Below, piece by piece: positions 8,533-17,084 of a DNA stretch of 64,000 bases; position 1 is the stretch's first letter, and each line of letters opens with the position of its first letter. Made by a program: the position numbers and the translations under genes. Source of the stretch: Listeria cossartiae subsp. cossartiae (GTDB lineage: Bacteria; Bacillota; Bacilli; Lactobacillales; Listeriaceae); assembly GCF_014224155.1 (NCBI RefSeq), contig NZ_JAASUI010000001.1, positions 310,001 through 374,000 on the forward strand, given 5' to 3'. The notes under the pieces are model-generated. The model did not search any database. It was given only the letters and a program-made list of their open reading frames with translations, and was not told the origin of the DNA.

Positions 8533-9453
8533 TTATTTACCAGTAATTTGTTTTACAGCATCTTGCATTTGATATAGTTGAGCAGCGGCACTATAGTCGC
8601 TCCATTTAGTATTATCAACTTTGTATACTTGGTTTTTCTTCACAGCTGGAATATCTTTCCAAACGCCTTTAAGCATTTCATCCACAGAATCTGAATTGCC
8701 ATCAGCTGGCATTAAAATAAATAGACGATCCGCACCTGCTGCATATTCAGGAATTGCCTCGCTAGAAATAGCTTTTGTTTCTTTGTTTGCTTTTGCAGCA
8801 TCAGTCGGTGTGAAACCCGCACCGGAGTATAGTCCATCAAAAACTTTTGCATCATGCACATAGATTTCTTTACCATAAAATTGGATAACTGCCGCTTTTT
8901 CGTTTTCCACGCCAGCATCTTTGAGTGTTGCTTTAGCTTCTTTGGAACTTGCCGCGTAATCTTTATCCCATTTTTCTTTTTCTGCTTTCTTATTTAAAAG
9001 ATCTGCAATGTTCGAAAGTTGTTTGTCCGGCGTATCACCGAAATGTGTGATATACACTGGTGCTACCTTTTCCAAATTCTCTAAAAGATCTTTTTGGTAA
9101 TCACTAATAATGATTAAATCTGGGTTTAAATTAGCAATTTTTTCAATGCTAGGTTTGTCATTACCAACACTTTCTGTCCCTTTTGTTGCTTCGGGGTAGG
9201 TAGTGATGTAATAATCTGTCGTTCCAACTGGTTTAACGCCTAAAATCTCCATTTCACTTACGTTTTGAAGTGCGACGATTTTTTTCGGTGTTGTTGGAAC
9301 TTGTATTTTACGATCCATTGTATCAGTTATCGTTTTTGTTGCATCTTCCTTGTCTTTGCTCGCGTCTTTATCCGAAGAGTTGCCACAAGCGGTTAAAACT
9401 ACTGCTAAAAGTACAGTCATCAAAATAGCAGCCCATTTATGCTTTTGGAACAT
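8533..9453 (-). CDS. Iron-siderophore ABC transporter substrate-binding lipoprotein
   Basis: 306 residues starting at ATG 9451-9453. The frame extends further upstream, but GGGAGG lies 9 nt before this ATG and a proper lipoprotein signal follows, so upstream starts are rejected. The lipobox LTACG predicts lipidation at Cys near residue 24. The rest is a FecB/FhuD-type (class III) binding protein with IVALQNVSEMEILGVKPVG and LNPDLIIISDYQ, resembling siderophore binders of the YclQ/FatB group. A Fur box lies 20 nt upstream. No permease or ATPase gene is adjacent, so it must work with a transporter encoded elsewhere. Ligand unknown. Confidence 0.9.
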   Translation of the reverse strand: MFQKHKWAAILMTVLLAVVLTACGNSSDKDASKDKEDATKTITDTMDRKIQVPTTPKKIVALQNVSEMEILGVKPVGTTDYYITTYPEATKGTESVGNDKPSIEKIANLNPDLIIISDYQKDLLENLEKVAPVYITHFGDTPDKQLSNIADLLNKKAEKEKWDKDYAASSKEAKATLKDAGVENEKAAVIQFYGKEIYVHDAKVFDGLYSGAGFTPTDAAKANKETKAISSEAIPEYAAGADRLFILMPADGNSDSVDEMLKGVWKDIPAVKKNQVYKVDNTKWSDYSAAAQLYQMQDAVKQITGK

Positions 9454-9472
9454 TGTGTATTTCCTCCCTAAT

Positions 9473-9487
9473 TGAAAATGATTTTCA
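9473..9487 (-). promoter_or_regulatory. Fur box
   Basis: TGAAAATGATTTTCA is a perfect 7-1-7 inverted repeat matching the Fur heptamers (TGATAATnATTATCA), placed between promoter region and ribosome-binding site of the iron lipoprotein gene. Predicts repression in iron-replete cells. Confidence 0.85.
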
Positions 9488-9941
9488 TTATCGTTACAAA
9501 AGTAATTATATCGAAAACAGAAGGGAATGACAAGGTGAAATATCACACAAAATGTTTTTTATTGTTAAAATGGAATGCTCGCGCCAATAGTGAAAGTTGG
9601 AAATAAACGAAAATCTTCTATATGTATAAGCTTGCTCACCAATGTGGAACTTGTTCTCTGTGGTAAGAGCATTATTTGGCGTGTCTTGAAATTCGTGAAA
9701 AATCGATTTTCTTCTTCAAAAGTACGAAAACGTTATTTATTTGTGACAAAAAAACAAACGAGATTTTTACTTATTTACGAGGAATTCAGCCAAAATTTTC
9801 CGGAATTTCCTTTTAGAAAGTCTATTATTCCATCTCTATAGAGAATATTGGTAATTGCACACATGGTAACATAAGTTGAGTTCTCGCCAAGCTTAACCGC
9901 GTATTGCTTACTAAATTATTCGAGAAGAGGAGTGGATTTGA
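9488..9941. other. AT-rich intergenic region, no gene supported
   Basis: About 450 bp between the lipoprotein gene and the Crp-like regulator. One 88-codon frame (9575-9841) lacks a ribosome-binding site and resembles no family, so it is not called. The only clear signal is GAGGAG at 9927-9932 ahead of the regulator's GTG start. Confidence 0.5.
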
Positions 9942-10607
9942 GTGGAAGAATTATTTACATATAAAGAATTTATTAACATGATGCAAAAATATGGGATTAG
10001 GCATACAAAACGTAAATTGAGACGTGGCGAAAATTTAATGGAAAAATCTTCTAAGCTGAATAATGTCGTTTTATTAATAGATGGTTATATAAGTAGTTAC
10101 ACATGTGAAGCACCTGAAAAGCTCTTGTCTATTTTTGAGCCAGGGATTTTTCTAAGTTATTCCATTTTAGAAGATGCACCGCAAATTGTAACGAATATCG
10201 CTCTCTCGGATAGTTGTGAAGTGTACGAGTATAAAAAAGAAGATGTCGAGTATGCATTAACGCTATTTCCGGAAAATTTTGGCTTTCAATATTTTTTTCT
10301 AAAGAGAATTGGGCGTCATTTGTATTATAGGGCGTTACTTAATAGCAAGGAGCATAAGGAAAAACTATATTATGCGATGAAATATTTGGGAGAACTCATT
10401 GGGAAAACGGATAAAAACGGAAATGTTACGTTACCTCCAGAAGTGACGTTAAAAGTGTTAATTGAATACAGTACATTATCGAAGGCGGCTTTTTACCGGC
10501 AACGCTTTCGTTTATTAGAACAAGAAATTTTAAAGCCGCATAAAAAAACATTTATCGTACAGAAAAAGGTAGCAAGTCATTATGAAAACCAGCTAACTAG
10601 CATTTAA
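9942..10607 (+). CDS. Crp/Fnr (PrfA-like) family transcriptional regulator
   Basis: 221 residues. The start is GTG with GAGGAG 9 nt upstream. The N-terminal cyclic-nucleotide-binding-like barrel (about 15-110, e.g. LLSIFEPGIFLSYSILED) is followed by a long helix (KEHKEKLYYAMKYLGEL) and a C-terminal winged HTH (about 150-200, STLSKAAFYRQRFRLLEQE). The family includes the virulence regulator PrfA; this is a paralogue, not PrfA itself. It stands 17 bp upstream of the first WxL gene on the same strand and is probably cotranscribed with, and a regulator of, that cluster. No Crp-type half-site was found in front of it. Confidence 0.87.
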   Translation: MEELFTYKEFINMMQKYGIRHTKRKLRRGENLMEKSSKLNNVVLLIDGYISSYTCEAPEKLLSIFEPGIFLSYSILEDAPQIVTNIALSDSCEVYEYKKEDVEYALTLFPENFGFQYFFLKRIGRHLYYRALLNSKEHKEKLYYAMKYLGELIGKTDKNGNVTLPPEVTLKVLIEYSTLSKAAFYRQRFRLLEQEILKPHKKTFIVQKKVASHYENQLTSI

Positions 10608-10624
10608 AAGGAGACATACAAACA

Positions 10625-12595
10625 ATGAAAATCAATTGGAAAATAGTTCTGCTTTTTGTTTTAATTTTAACGCTTATTGTTCCGGTTTATTCGAGTGCTG
10701 TGGAAACGGAAAAAAGTGTAAATGCACCTAAAAATTTGAAGGCTAGCCCGCTAACAATTCCAGCAAATAGCACGATAGCAGATTTGTTTCCCGATGAAGG
10801 GATGGCAAAAACTATCGCAAACCAACTAGCAAGAGTAGAAAATAACAATTTTCAAACACCTGCTAAAACGGATTGGAAAGTGGATGATGTTGTTACTGAA
10901 GTGGAGTTAAATAAAATAGCCTTCTTAACTTCAGTTGCTCCTATAGGAAGTATCGAAGGCATTCAATATCTACCTAATCTTTACGATGTACGGTTATATA
11001 TTAATAAACAGTGTAAGGATTTATCTCCTTTTTTAAAGGCACCAAATGGATACTCACAGTTATATCGGTTAAGTATTAATAATGGTAATATTTCAGATAT
11101 TTCACCTCTTACTGAACTGAGTGCACCAACGCTTAACGATATAGACTTAGGAGGTAATAACATTTCTGATTTATCCCTTTTTCCAAAGCTGCCTAATAAA
11201 TTCCCTAATTTAGAAGAAATATCTTTGGAAAGAAATAATATATCAGATGTTTCGCCACTTGCTAAATTTGCCAGTACTAAAATAAAGATATTTAATTTGG
11301 ATGAGAATCATATTACTGATTTATCTAGTCTTACAAATAACAAAATGCCTAATTTACAGCGATTATATGTTCGATATCAAACATTAGATATGGAACCGGT
11401 AGTTACTTCTAGTAAGTATGAATTTTCTATACAGCCATCTATTTTCGGAACAACCAAGCCAGTTAAAATAACTGCTACTAAACCCAAAGCAACTATTGAT
11501 CCTATTACTTCTAAAATTACATATTCAGCAGAAGAAATGGCTAAAAAACCGTTTTATTACTCTCCTTTGTTTCCAGGAGTTACCTATTCGTGGGACGAGG
11601 ATTTTCCGTTAAATGGTAGCAATAGCCTAGTGGACTTCAGGGGTACGATTACTCAGCCATTAACTTATATTGGCCCACCACAAGTTGTGTCTTACAATTC
11701 AGGCCTTACTTATGAGATAGGTACATCACTTACGGAACAACAATTTCTAAACGATGTCAATTTGATAACAGATCAACCAACAACAATTACAAGCGATTTT
11801 GATGTGAAACTAAAGAATCTAAACACTGTAGGTATTTACTGGGTTGCTGTCAAAGCTTCTAATATTGAAGGAAATGCGGAGGCCAATATTATGGTAACGA
11901 TTAAGTATAAGCCACCAGTCATAACCGCAGATGCAGAATACACCTATTTAGTAGGAGATAAAGTGAATGCTACTCAATTTCGAGCAGATGTAAATGCAAC
12001 TTTGACAGGTGAAGGAACACTAAGAGATGACTTTACAACTAAAGTAAGACTTAATACGGCGGGAGATTATGTTGTAACTCTTTCTTCGCCTAAAAGTGGA
12101 TACTATGAGCAAGATGCAATACCTGTTACAGTCATCGTTCACGTAAAAGAACTTTTGGAATTGCAAATCCCAGATGAATTTCGAATGGATATAGATGCAA
12201 ATGAAGACTCTGTACCAATTTCAGATAAGAAACAAACGCTTAAATGCTATGGTTCGTCTGGAAAGGCTGAGTTAGAGGTAATAGATAGACGAACTGTGCG
12301 GCAAGGCTGGACGATAACCGGTGCGATGACACCATTTACCAATAGCGGCGGCGACGTGCTACAAACTTCGCTAAAATATCAAAGCAAAGCCCTTTCCAGC
12401 AGTCCGATTTATTTAAATACGACAAATCAACCTATCGAAAAGAAACAATCAGCTGTGACTGACCCGAAATATGATTCCACTGTTTTCAATCTGGAAGACA
12501 GTTTATCCATGGAAATTGAGCCAAACGATGCGCTAGTGAACGATTCCTATGAGTCGAAAATTACGTGGACGTTGGAAGATGCACCTCGACCATAA
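10625..12595 (+). CDS. Internalin-like LRR surface protein with C-terminal WxL domain
   Basis: 656 residues. Signal peptide about 1-27. An internalin-type cap (STIADLFPDEGMAKTIANQL) is followed by about five leucine-rich repeats (about 110-250, with NNISDLSLF, NNISDVSPL and NHITDLSSL). Two Ig-like modules follow (about 345-505). The C-terminal WxL domain (about 510-656) carries RQGWTITG and ITWTLEDAP. WxL domains bind peptidoglycan non-covalently, so no LPXTG is needed. AAGGAGA lies 11 nt before the ATG. First structural gene of WxL cluster 1; a role in adhesion or surface assembly is inferred from architecture only. Confidence 0.9.
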   Translation: MKINWKIVLLFVLILTLIVPVYSSAVETEKSVNAPKNLKASPLTIPANSTIADLFPDEGMAKTIANQLARVENNNFQTPAKTDWKVDDVVTEVELNKIAFLTSVAPIGSIEGIQYLPNLYDVRLYINKQCKDLSPFLKAPNGYSQLYRLSINNGNISDISPLTELSAPTLNDIDLGGNNISDLSLFPKLPNKFPNLEEISLERNNISDVSPLAKFASTKIKIFNLDENHITDLSSLTNNKMPNLQRLYVRYQTLDMEPVVTSSKYEFSIQPSIFGTTKPVKITATKPKATIDPITSKITYSAEEMAKKPFYYSPLFPGVTYSWDEDFPLNGSNSLVDFRGTITQPLTYIGPPQVVSYNSGLTYEIGTSLTEQQFLNDVNLITDQPTTITSDFDVKLKNLNTVGIYWVAVKASNIEGNAEANIMVTIKYKPPVITADAEYTYLVGDKVNATQFRADVNATLTGEGTLRDDFTTKVRLNTAGDYVVTLSSPKSGYYEQDAIPVTVIVHVKELLELQIPDEFRMDIDANEDSVPISDKKQTLKCYGSSGKAELEVIDRRTVRQGWTITGAMTPFTNSGGDVLQTSLKYQSKALSSSPIYLNTTNQPIEKKQSAVTDPKYDSTVFNLEDSLSMEIEPNDALVNDSYESKITWTLEDAPRP

Positions 12596-12627
12596 TCAGC
12601 TACATCAAATAAAAGGAGCTATCTAAA

Positions 12628-12924
12628 TTGAAAAAAATGGGATTCATTTTAATTTGTTGTTTGTTTGTGTGCGCATCGCCGTTTTATGTAAAAGCGAATA
12701 CGGATAAAGCGACAAGCAAAGCGGGAGTGATTTTCACGCATGACCCCCGAAAACCAAAAACTGGAACAGATGATAGAAGCGGCACTTTTCCAACCAAAGT
12801 CCCTCCCAAAAAGCTGCCGAAAACAGGAGATACGACCGATTTATATTTTATTTTGCTAGGAATCAGTTGTATTTTAATCGCGAGAAATGGCTACTTTAAG
12901 GAGGTGAGGAAAGAAATTCGGTGA
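12628..12924 (+). CDS. Small LPXTG-anchored protein
   Basis: 98 residues with a TTG start (12628) supported by AAGGAG 9 nt upstream. Signal peptide 1-23, a short Pro/Lys/Thr-rich segment, then the sorting signal LPKTGD, a hydrophobic stretch and a basic tail. The mature wall-linked part would be only about 40-45 residues, so it may act as a covalently anchored linker or docking peptide for the WxL complex. Function is not known; the position between WxL genes in one operon is the main clue. Confidence 0.85.
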   Translation: MKKMGFILICCLFVCASPFYVKANTDKATSKAGVIFTHDPRKPKTGTDDRSGTFPTKVPPKKLPKTGDTTDLYFILLGISCILIARNGYFKEVRKEIR

Positions 12925-12967
12925 AACAGCACGACAAAAAAAGGATAACAGAAAGAGGAGAATAATA

Positions 12968-13810
12968 ATGACAAGTAGAACAGTAAAAGTAACAACAGCG
13001 AGTTTATTAGCATTAGGATTGATTGTTGCACCAGTACTTTCTGGAGATTTTGCTTCAGCAGCGACTTCGGTAACGAAAGATTCAAAAGGGATTGTAAAAT
13101 TTGATAAGAGTACAACGCCTGATCCGACTCCAGTAAATCCAGATCCAGTTGATCCAAATCCGGTTATTCCAGATCCGACTGATCCGCCAATTGGCACCGA
13201 TGGACTTTGGATTTTAGCAGTATCTGACTGGGATTTCGGAACACATAACGTATCCACTTTATCTTCTGGTTCGTTAGATGTACATGCCGCAGATGATACG
13301 ATTTCCACGTATGTTGATACAAATGGTAATGGACAACAAGATTTACCAGGGGAAGTTACTGTAGCTAAAGACGTAACACCTTATGCGCAAATTAGCGATG
13401 TTCGTGGTACCAATACAGGGTGGACACTTTCCGTGACAGGTAGCGAGTTCAAGGATTCTTCCACACCAGCAAAAACAATTCCAGGTGCAACATTAACTAT
13501 TCCGAAATCGACTGTTGACTCGGCGACTTCTACTGCACAACCACCAACAGGATATGATAACGTAACGATTTCCATGACTGGCGGAGCAGCAGTTCCAGTA
13601 ATGGCAGCCAAAGACAAGCAAACAGCCACTCCAACTAACTTCAGTGATGATGAAGGAATGGGAACATGGACAGATAGCTTTGGTTCCGCAGCAGTTTCGG
13701 CAACCAATACTTCGAAACCTAAATTATCTATTCCGCAAAATGTTGTTGTAGCAGACGGAACTTACGAAAGTACATTAACTTGGACTTTAAGCGATACACC
13801 AGGAGTTTAA
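12968..13810 (+). CDS. WxL domain surface protein
   Basis: 280 residues, standard length for the family. Signal peptide about 1-31 (cleavage after FASAA), then a Pro-Asp linker (PDPTPVNPDPVDPNP, about 56-75), then the WxL domain with NTGWTLSVTG and the terminal LTWTLSDTPGV. The protein attaches non-covalently to the cell wall. AGAGGAG lies 8 nt before the ATG. It is followed by a hairpin and then its DUF916 partner, the usual pairing of WxL loci. Confidence 0.92.
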   Translation: MTSRTVKVTTASLLALGLIVAPVLSGDFASAATSVTKDSKGIVKFDKSTTPDPTPVNPDPVDPNPVIPDPTDPPIGTDGLWILAVSDWDFGTHNVSTLSSGSLDVHAADDTISTYVDTNGNGQQDLPGEVTVAKDVTPYAQISDVRGTNTGWTLSVTGSEFKDSSTPAKTIPGATLTIPKSTVDSATSTAQPPTGYDNVTISMTGGAAVPVMAAKDKQTATPTNFSDDEGMGTWTDSFGSAAVSATNTSKPKLSIPQNVVVADGTYESTLTWTLSDTPGV

Positions 13811-13819
13811 CATTTTTCC

Positions 13820-13861
13820 AAAAGAGAAAACTTCATTAATTGATGTTGTTTTCTCTTTTTA
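13820..13861 (+). terminator. Intra-cluster terminator/attenuator
   Basis: AAAAGAGAAAAC / GTTTTCTCTTTT, a 12-bp perfect stem with T-run, located between the WxL gene and the downstream DUF916 gene. As no promoter is obvious in the 79-bp gap, it probably attenuates rather than fully stops transcription, giving more WxL protein than partner. Confidence 0.75.
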
Positions 13862-13889
13862 CTTTGAGCAACGAGGAGGAAAAAGTAAC

Positions 13890-14918
13890 TTGAAAAAAAT
13901 ATGCGCAATCATCTTTGCTTGTACAATCGCTGTCCTTTGCTTTCCGGGGCAGCAGGCAGATGCAACTGAAAATAGTAGTTTTTCCGTAAAAGCAATTCTC
14001 CCTGATAATCAGGCATCAAGCGTGACCTATTTCGATTTACAAATGAAACCGCAGCAGAAACAATCGCTAAATGTCGAAATCACCAACCATAGTAAAGAAA
14101 AAATTACCGTTAATTGCGTTGCCAATACAGCTGTTACCAATGAGATGGGCTATGTGGATTACTCGATTCCAAACACCAAACCAGATAAAACGTTAAAATA
14201 TCCATTTGCGGATATAGCGAAAGAGAGCGCGTCCGAGGTTACACTTGACCCAAATGAAACCAAAACATGGACGGTTACGATTCAAATGCCCGCTGAAAAC
14301 TTTGACGGCATTATTTTGGGCGGATTGCATTTCAAAGAAAAGAAAGCAGAAGACAAAGAAAAAGCTTCTGACGAAAAAGATGTCCAAATTAAAAATGAAT
14401 ACGCCTACGTCATCGGTGTGAAGCTAACCGAAAAAACGACTGTCGTAAAACCAGAACTAGAATTGAATCAAATTAAACCAGCTACTCGAAATTACCGCAA
14501 TGTAGTAGAAATAAATTTGCAAAATACAAAAGCGACCTTAGTTGGCGGGCTGGCCGTGGATGCCAAAATATATAAACAAGGCAGCGATGAAGTATTACAT
14601 GAAGCGAAACGAACAGATTTATCGATGGCACCAAACTCCAATTTTAACTACAGTGTAGACTGGGAAAACCAAGAGTTAAAACCGGGCAAATATAAGTTAC
14701 ATTTAGTCGCCAGAAATACTGATGATAAATGGGAGTGGACGGAAGAGTTCACTATTTCTTCAGATGAAGCGAAAAAAGCCAATAAAGTAGCATTAGGATT
14801 AGAGAAAGATTACACATGGATGTATATTACAGGTGGCGTTCTATTGCTCCTGCTTATCCTCACAGCAACATACTTTATTGGTAGACGCACAGCAAAGAAA
14901 AATCATGATGCCGAATAA
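13890..14918 (+). CDS. DUF916/DUF3324 WxL-interacting membrane protein
   Basis: 342 residues. The TTG start (13890) has GAGGAGG about 10 nt upstream. Signal peptide 1-26, then DUF916 (about 30-150, with VTYFDLQMKPQQKQSLNVEI) and DUF3324 (about 165-290, with ILGGLHFKEKK before and NEYAYVIGVKL inside). A C-terminal transmembrane helix (about 310-330, ITGGVLLLLLILTATYF) and basic tail place it in the membrane with its domains outside. Family members bind WxL proteins and peptidoglycan, as shown in enterococci. Closely similar in layout to the partner protein of cluster 2. Confidence 0.93.
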   Translation: MKKICAIIFACTIAVLCFPGQQADATENSSFSVKAILPDNQASSVTYFDLQMKPQQKQSLNVEITNHSKEKITVNCVANTAVTNEMGYVDYSIPNTKPDKTLKYPFADIAKESASEVTLDPNETKTWTVTIQMPAENFDGIILGGLHFKEKKAEDKEKASDEKDVQIKNEYAYVIGVKLTEKTTVVKPELELNQIKPATRNYRNVVEINLQNTKATLVGGLAVDAKIYKQGSDEVLHEAKRTDLSMAPNSNFNYSVDWENQELKPGKYKLHLVARNTDDKWEWTEEFTISSDEAKKANKVALGLEKDYTWMYITGGVLLLLLILTATYFIGRRTAKKNHDAE

Positions 14919-14928
14919 AAGTACACAA

Positions 14929-14975
14929 AAAAACAGCTTGAAAATAAGGATTTAACCTTACTTCAAGCTGTTTTA
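14929..14975. terminator. Bidirectional intrinsic terminator
   Basis: Long stem (AAAACAGCTTGAA / TTCAAGCTGTTTT, extended by TAAGG/CCTTA) between convergent genes with A/T runs on both sides. Confidence 0.92.
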
Positions 14976-15611
14976 TTATTTTTTAATTTTTTCTGTTTCC
15001 ACAACACGAAGCCCTTTACGTTCTAAGTGGGTGATGATTTCGTTCTTCTTATCTTCTGTTACGCCAACTGGTAGTGAAACAAGCACGCGGCGAATGAAGT
15101 CTTCTGTTTGGTTATCCAGTGTGATTAAACTTGCGATGCTCGAGTAACGGTCGATGATTTTGGTGATTTTTGTTAAGGCACCTTGAACTTCACCAGTTGC
15201 AATAGTAAGAACATAGCTAGTCGTTTGCACATTCCAGCCGTCTTGTAGCAAACCAAGTAATTTTCCGTGCGTTAAAATTCCATAAAAGTTACCTTGTTCA
15301 TTTAGAACCGCGATATATGGTAGCTCTTTAATTGTAAAAAAGACTTCAAAGAAAGATGCGTTTACACAAATATGTTTCGTTGCATTTTTGATTAAGCTCA
15401 TTACAGGATCACTAAGGCTTCCACCGTTAGCTGCATGTTTGTATATATGCATTTTATAAATGTTGCCTAGGAATTTTTCACCTTTTTCGTCTAATACAGG
15501 AACACAGCGATAACCAGATTCTTCTAGTAAATGGATAGCCTCTTGTAACGTAGCATCTCCAGGGACGGTTGTTAAATTGATCTTAGGGATACAAAGGTTT
15601 TTTATCAACAT
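14976..15611 (-). CDS. cbpA: CBS-domain protein, probable c-di-AMP binding
   Basis: 211 residues, starting at ATG 15609-15611. The frame runs 22 codons further upstream, but only this ATG has a ribosome-binding site (GGAGTG, 7 nt). Two CBS motifs (about 5-60 and 70-130) are followed by an ACT-like C-terminal region. The protein has no enzymatic domain. By gene order it matches Lmo0553, which I recall as CbpA, one of the CBS proteins that bind c-di-AMP in L. monocytogenes. The CBS assignment is seen directly; the ligand and symbol rest on memory of that locus. Confidence 0.8.
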   Translation of the reverse strand: MLIKNLCIPKINLTTVPGDATLQEAIHLLEESGYRCVPVLDEKGEKFLGNIYKMHIYKHAANGGSLSDPVMSLIKNATKHICVNASFFEVFFTIKELPYIAVLNEQGNFYGILTHGKLLGLLQDGWNVQTTSYVLTIATGEVQGALTKITKIIDRYSSIASLITLDNQTEDFIRRVLVSLPVGVTEDKKNEIITHLERKGLRVVETEKIKK

Positions 15612-15820
15612 GTTCTTCACTCCATTCTTCTTCCCTTTCATTTTAACGTAAAGTAGGACTTTTGTATAGAAAATCACTGTAATCTGGTGCGATAATTCGG
15701 AAAAAATGCGATTATTTACTTATGTAATTGGAAACTTTTGGCATAAGGTTTAATTTTTCTGGAAAAAGTGTATTATTAACTATGCTATGTAAATTTGTAA
15801 ACAGAAAGAAGGACGTTTAA

Positions 15821-17002
15821 ATGCAAAAAGAAATGTTGAATTTTGATTATTATAATCCTACTCATATTATTTTTGGTAAAAATCGTTTAGAGGAATTAAA
15901 TCAAGTGATCCCGCAAGATAAAAAGGTATTAATTTTATATGGCGGCGGAAGTGTGAAAAAATTTGGGACACTCGATAAAGTAAAAGAAGTTCTTAAATCA
16001 CGAGAGGTTGGCGAATTTGGTGGTATTGAAGCCAACCCTACATACGAAACATTAATTAAAGCAATCCAATTAGTAAAAGAAGAAAACTATGACTTTTTAC
16101 TTGCAGTTGGTGGCGGATCCGTTATTGACGGTACAAAATTTGTTGCAGCTGGTGCATTATTTGACGGTGAACCGATGGATATTTTTGGTAGCGGCATTGG
16201 CGAAAAACGTCCAATCACAAAGGCGCTTCCTTTTGGTACAGTATTGACACTTCCAGCAACTGGTTCTGAAATGAATAGCGGCGGAGTAATCACTTTTGTA
16301 GAGAAGAAAGCGAAACTTGGCTTCGGTAGCGCTTATACGTACCCAGTTTTCTCCTTGCTTGATCCAGAACTTACGTACACACTACCAAAACGTCAACTGG
16401 CAAATGGTATTATGGATGCGTATGTGCATGTGATGGAACAATATATGACTTATCCAGTGGGCGCGTTATTACAAGATCGTTATGCGGAAAGTCTACTACA
16501 AACGTTAATCGAAATTGGTCCAGCTGTGATTGAGGAAGATAATCACGATTACAACACACGGGCTACTTTTATGTGGTCAGCTACGAATGCGCTTAATGGG
16601 ACGTTATCAAGAGGTGTTCCGCAAGACTGGGCGAGTCACAGCTTAGGTCACGAAATTACAGCACTTTATGGTATTGATCATGCGCGTACTTTGGCGATTG
16701 TTCTTCCATCCCTTTTAAATGTTCGTCGTAGTGAAAAACATGATAAATTAGTGCAATATGCCGAACGAGTGTGGGGGATTACGACTGGCAATGAGGAAGA
16801 AAAAATAGATGCAGCAATTCTGAAAACACGTGAATTTTTTGAAAGTTTAGGGGCAGGAACTAGATTTAGTGATTACGGACTTGGCGAAGAAGTAGTAGAC
16901 TTACTTGTCGATCAACTGGAACGTCACGGTTTAACAAATATTTCCGAACGTGGCGACCAAACTTTAGAAGTATCTCGTCAAATTTATACAAATGCTTTAT
17001 AA
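15821..17002 (+). CDS. Iron-dependent alcohol dehydrogenase (NADH-dependent butanol dehydrogenase type)
   Basis: 393 residues, full length for the YugJ/BdhA branch of group III alcohol dehydrogenases. The nucleotide-binding motif GGGSVIDGTKF lies near residue 95. Metal ligands are expected in DAYVHVMEQYM (Asp, His) and HSLGHEITALYGIDHARTL (two His). It reduces aldehydes to alcohols in the cytosol with NAD(P)H. The ATG follows AGAAGGACG. A separate gene, 83 bp before a peptide transporter on the same strand with no terminator between, so readthrough is possible. Confidence 0.93.
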   Translation: MQKEMLNFDYYNPTHIIFGKNRLEELNQVIPQDKKVLILYGGGSVKKFGTLDKVKEVLKSREVGEFGGIEANPTYETLIKAIQLVKEENYDFLLAVGGGSVIDGTKFVAAGALFDGEPMDIFGSGIGEKRPITKALPFGTVLTLPATGSEMNSGGVITFVEKKAKLGFGSAYTYPVFSLLDPELTYTLPKRQLANGIMDAYVHVMEQYMTYPVGALLQDRYAESLLQTLIEIGPAVIEEDNHDYNTRATFMWSATNALNGTLSRGVPQDWASHSLGHEITALYGIDHARTLAIVLPSLLNVRRSEKHDKLVQYAERVWGITTGNEEEKIDAAILKTREFFESLGAGTRFSDYGLGEEVVDLLVDQLERHGLTNISERGDQTLEVSRQIYTNAL

Positions 17003-17084
17003 TGGATAACGAAACTTTTGCGTAAATCATAGAGAAGAAATTTGCTTGCTTGAATAAAAACGAAAAGAAAGAAGGCGAATTTTC

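Noticed and set aside
9575..9841. 88-codon open frame between the iron lipoprotein and the Crp-like gene
   Set aside because: No ribosome-binding site, no family resemblance, unusual residue composition; probably chance in AT-rich DNA.
12891..13308. Two overlapping minus-strand frames of 88 and 144 codons inside WxL cluster 1
   Set aside because: Leu/Ser or Gly/Ser-rich shadows of the Pro-Asp linker codons on the other strand.
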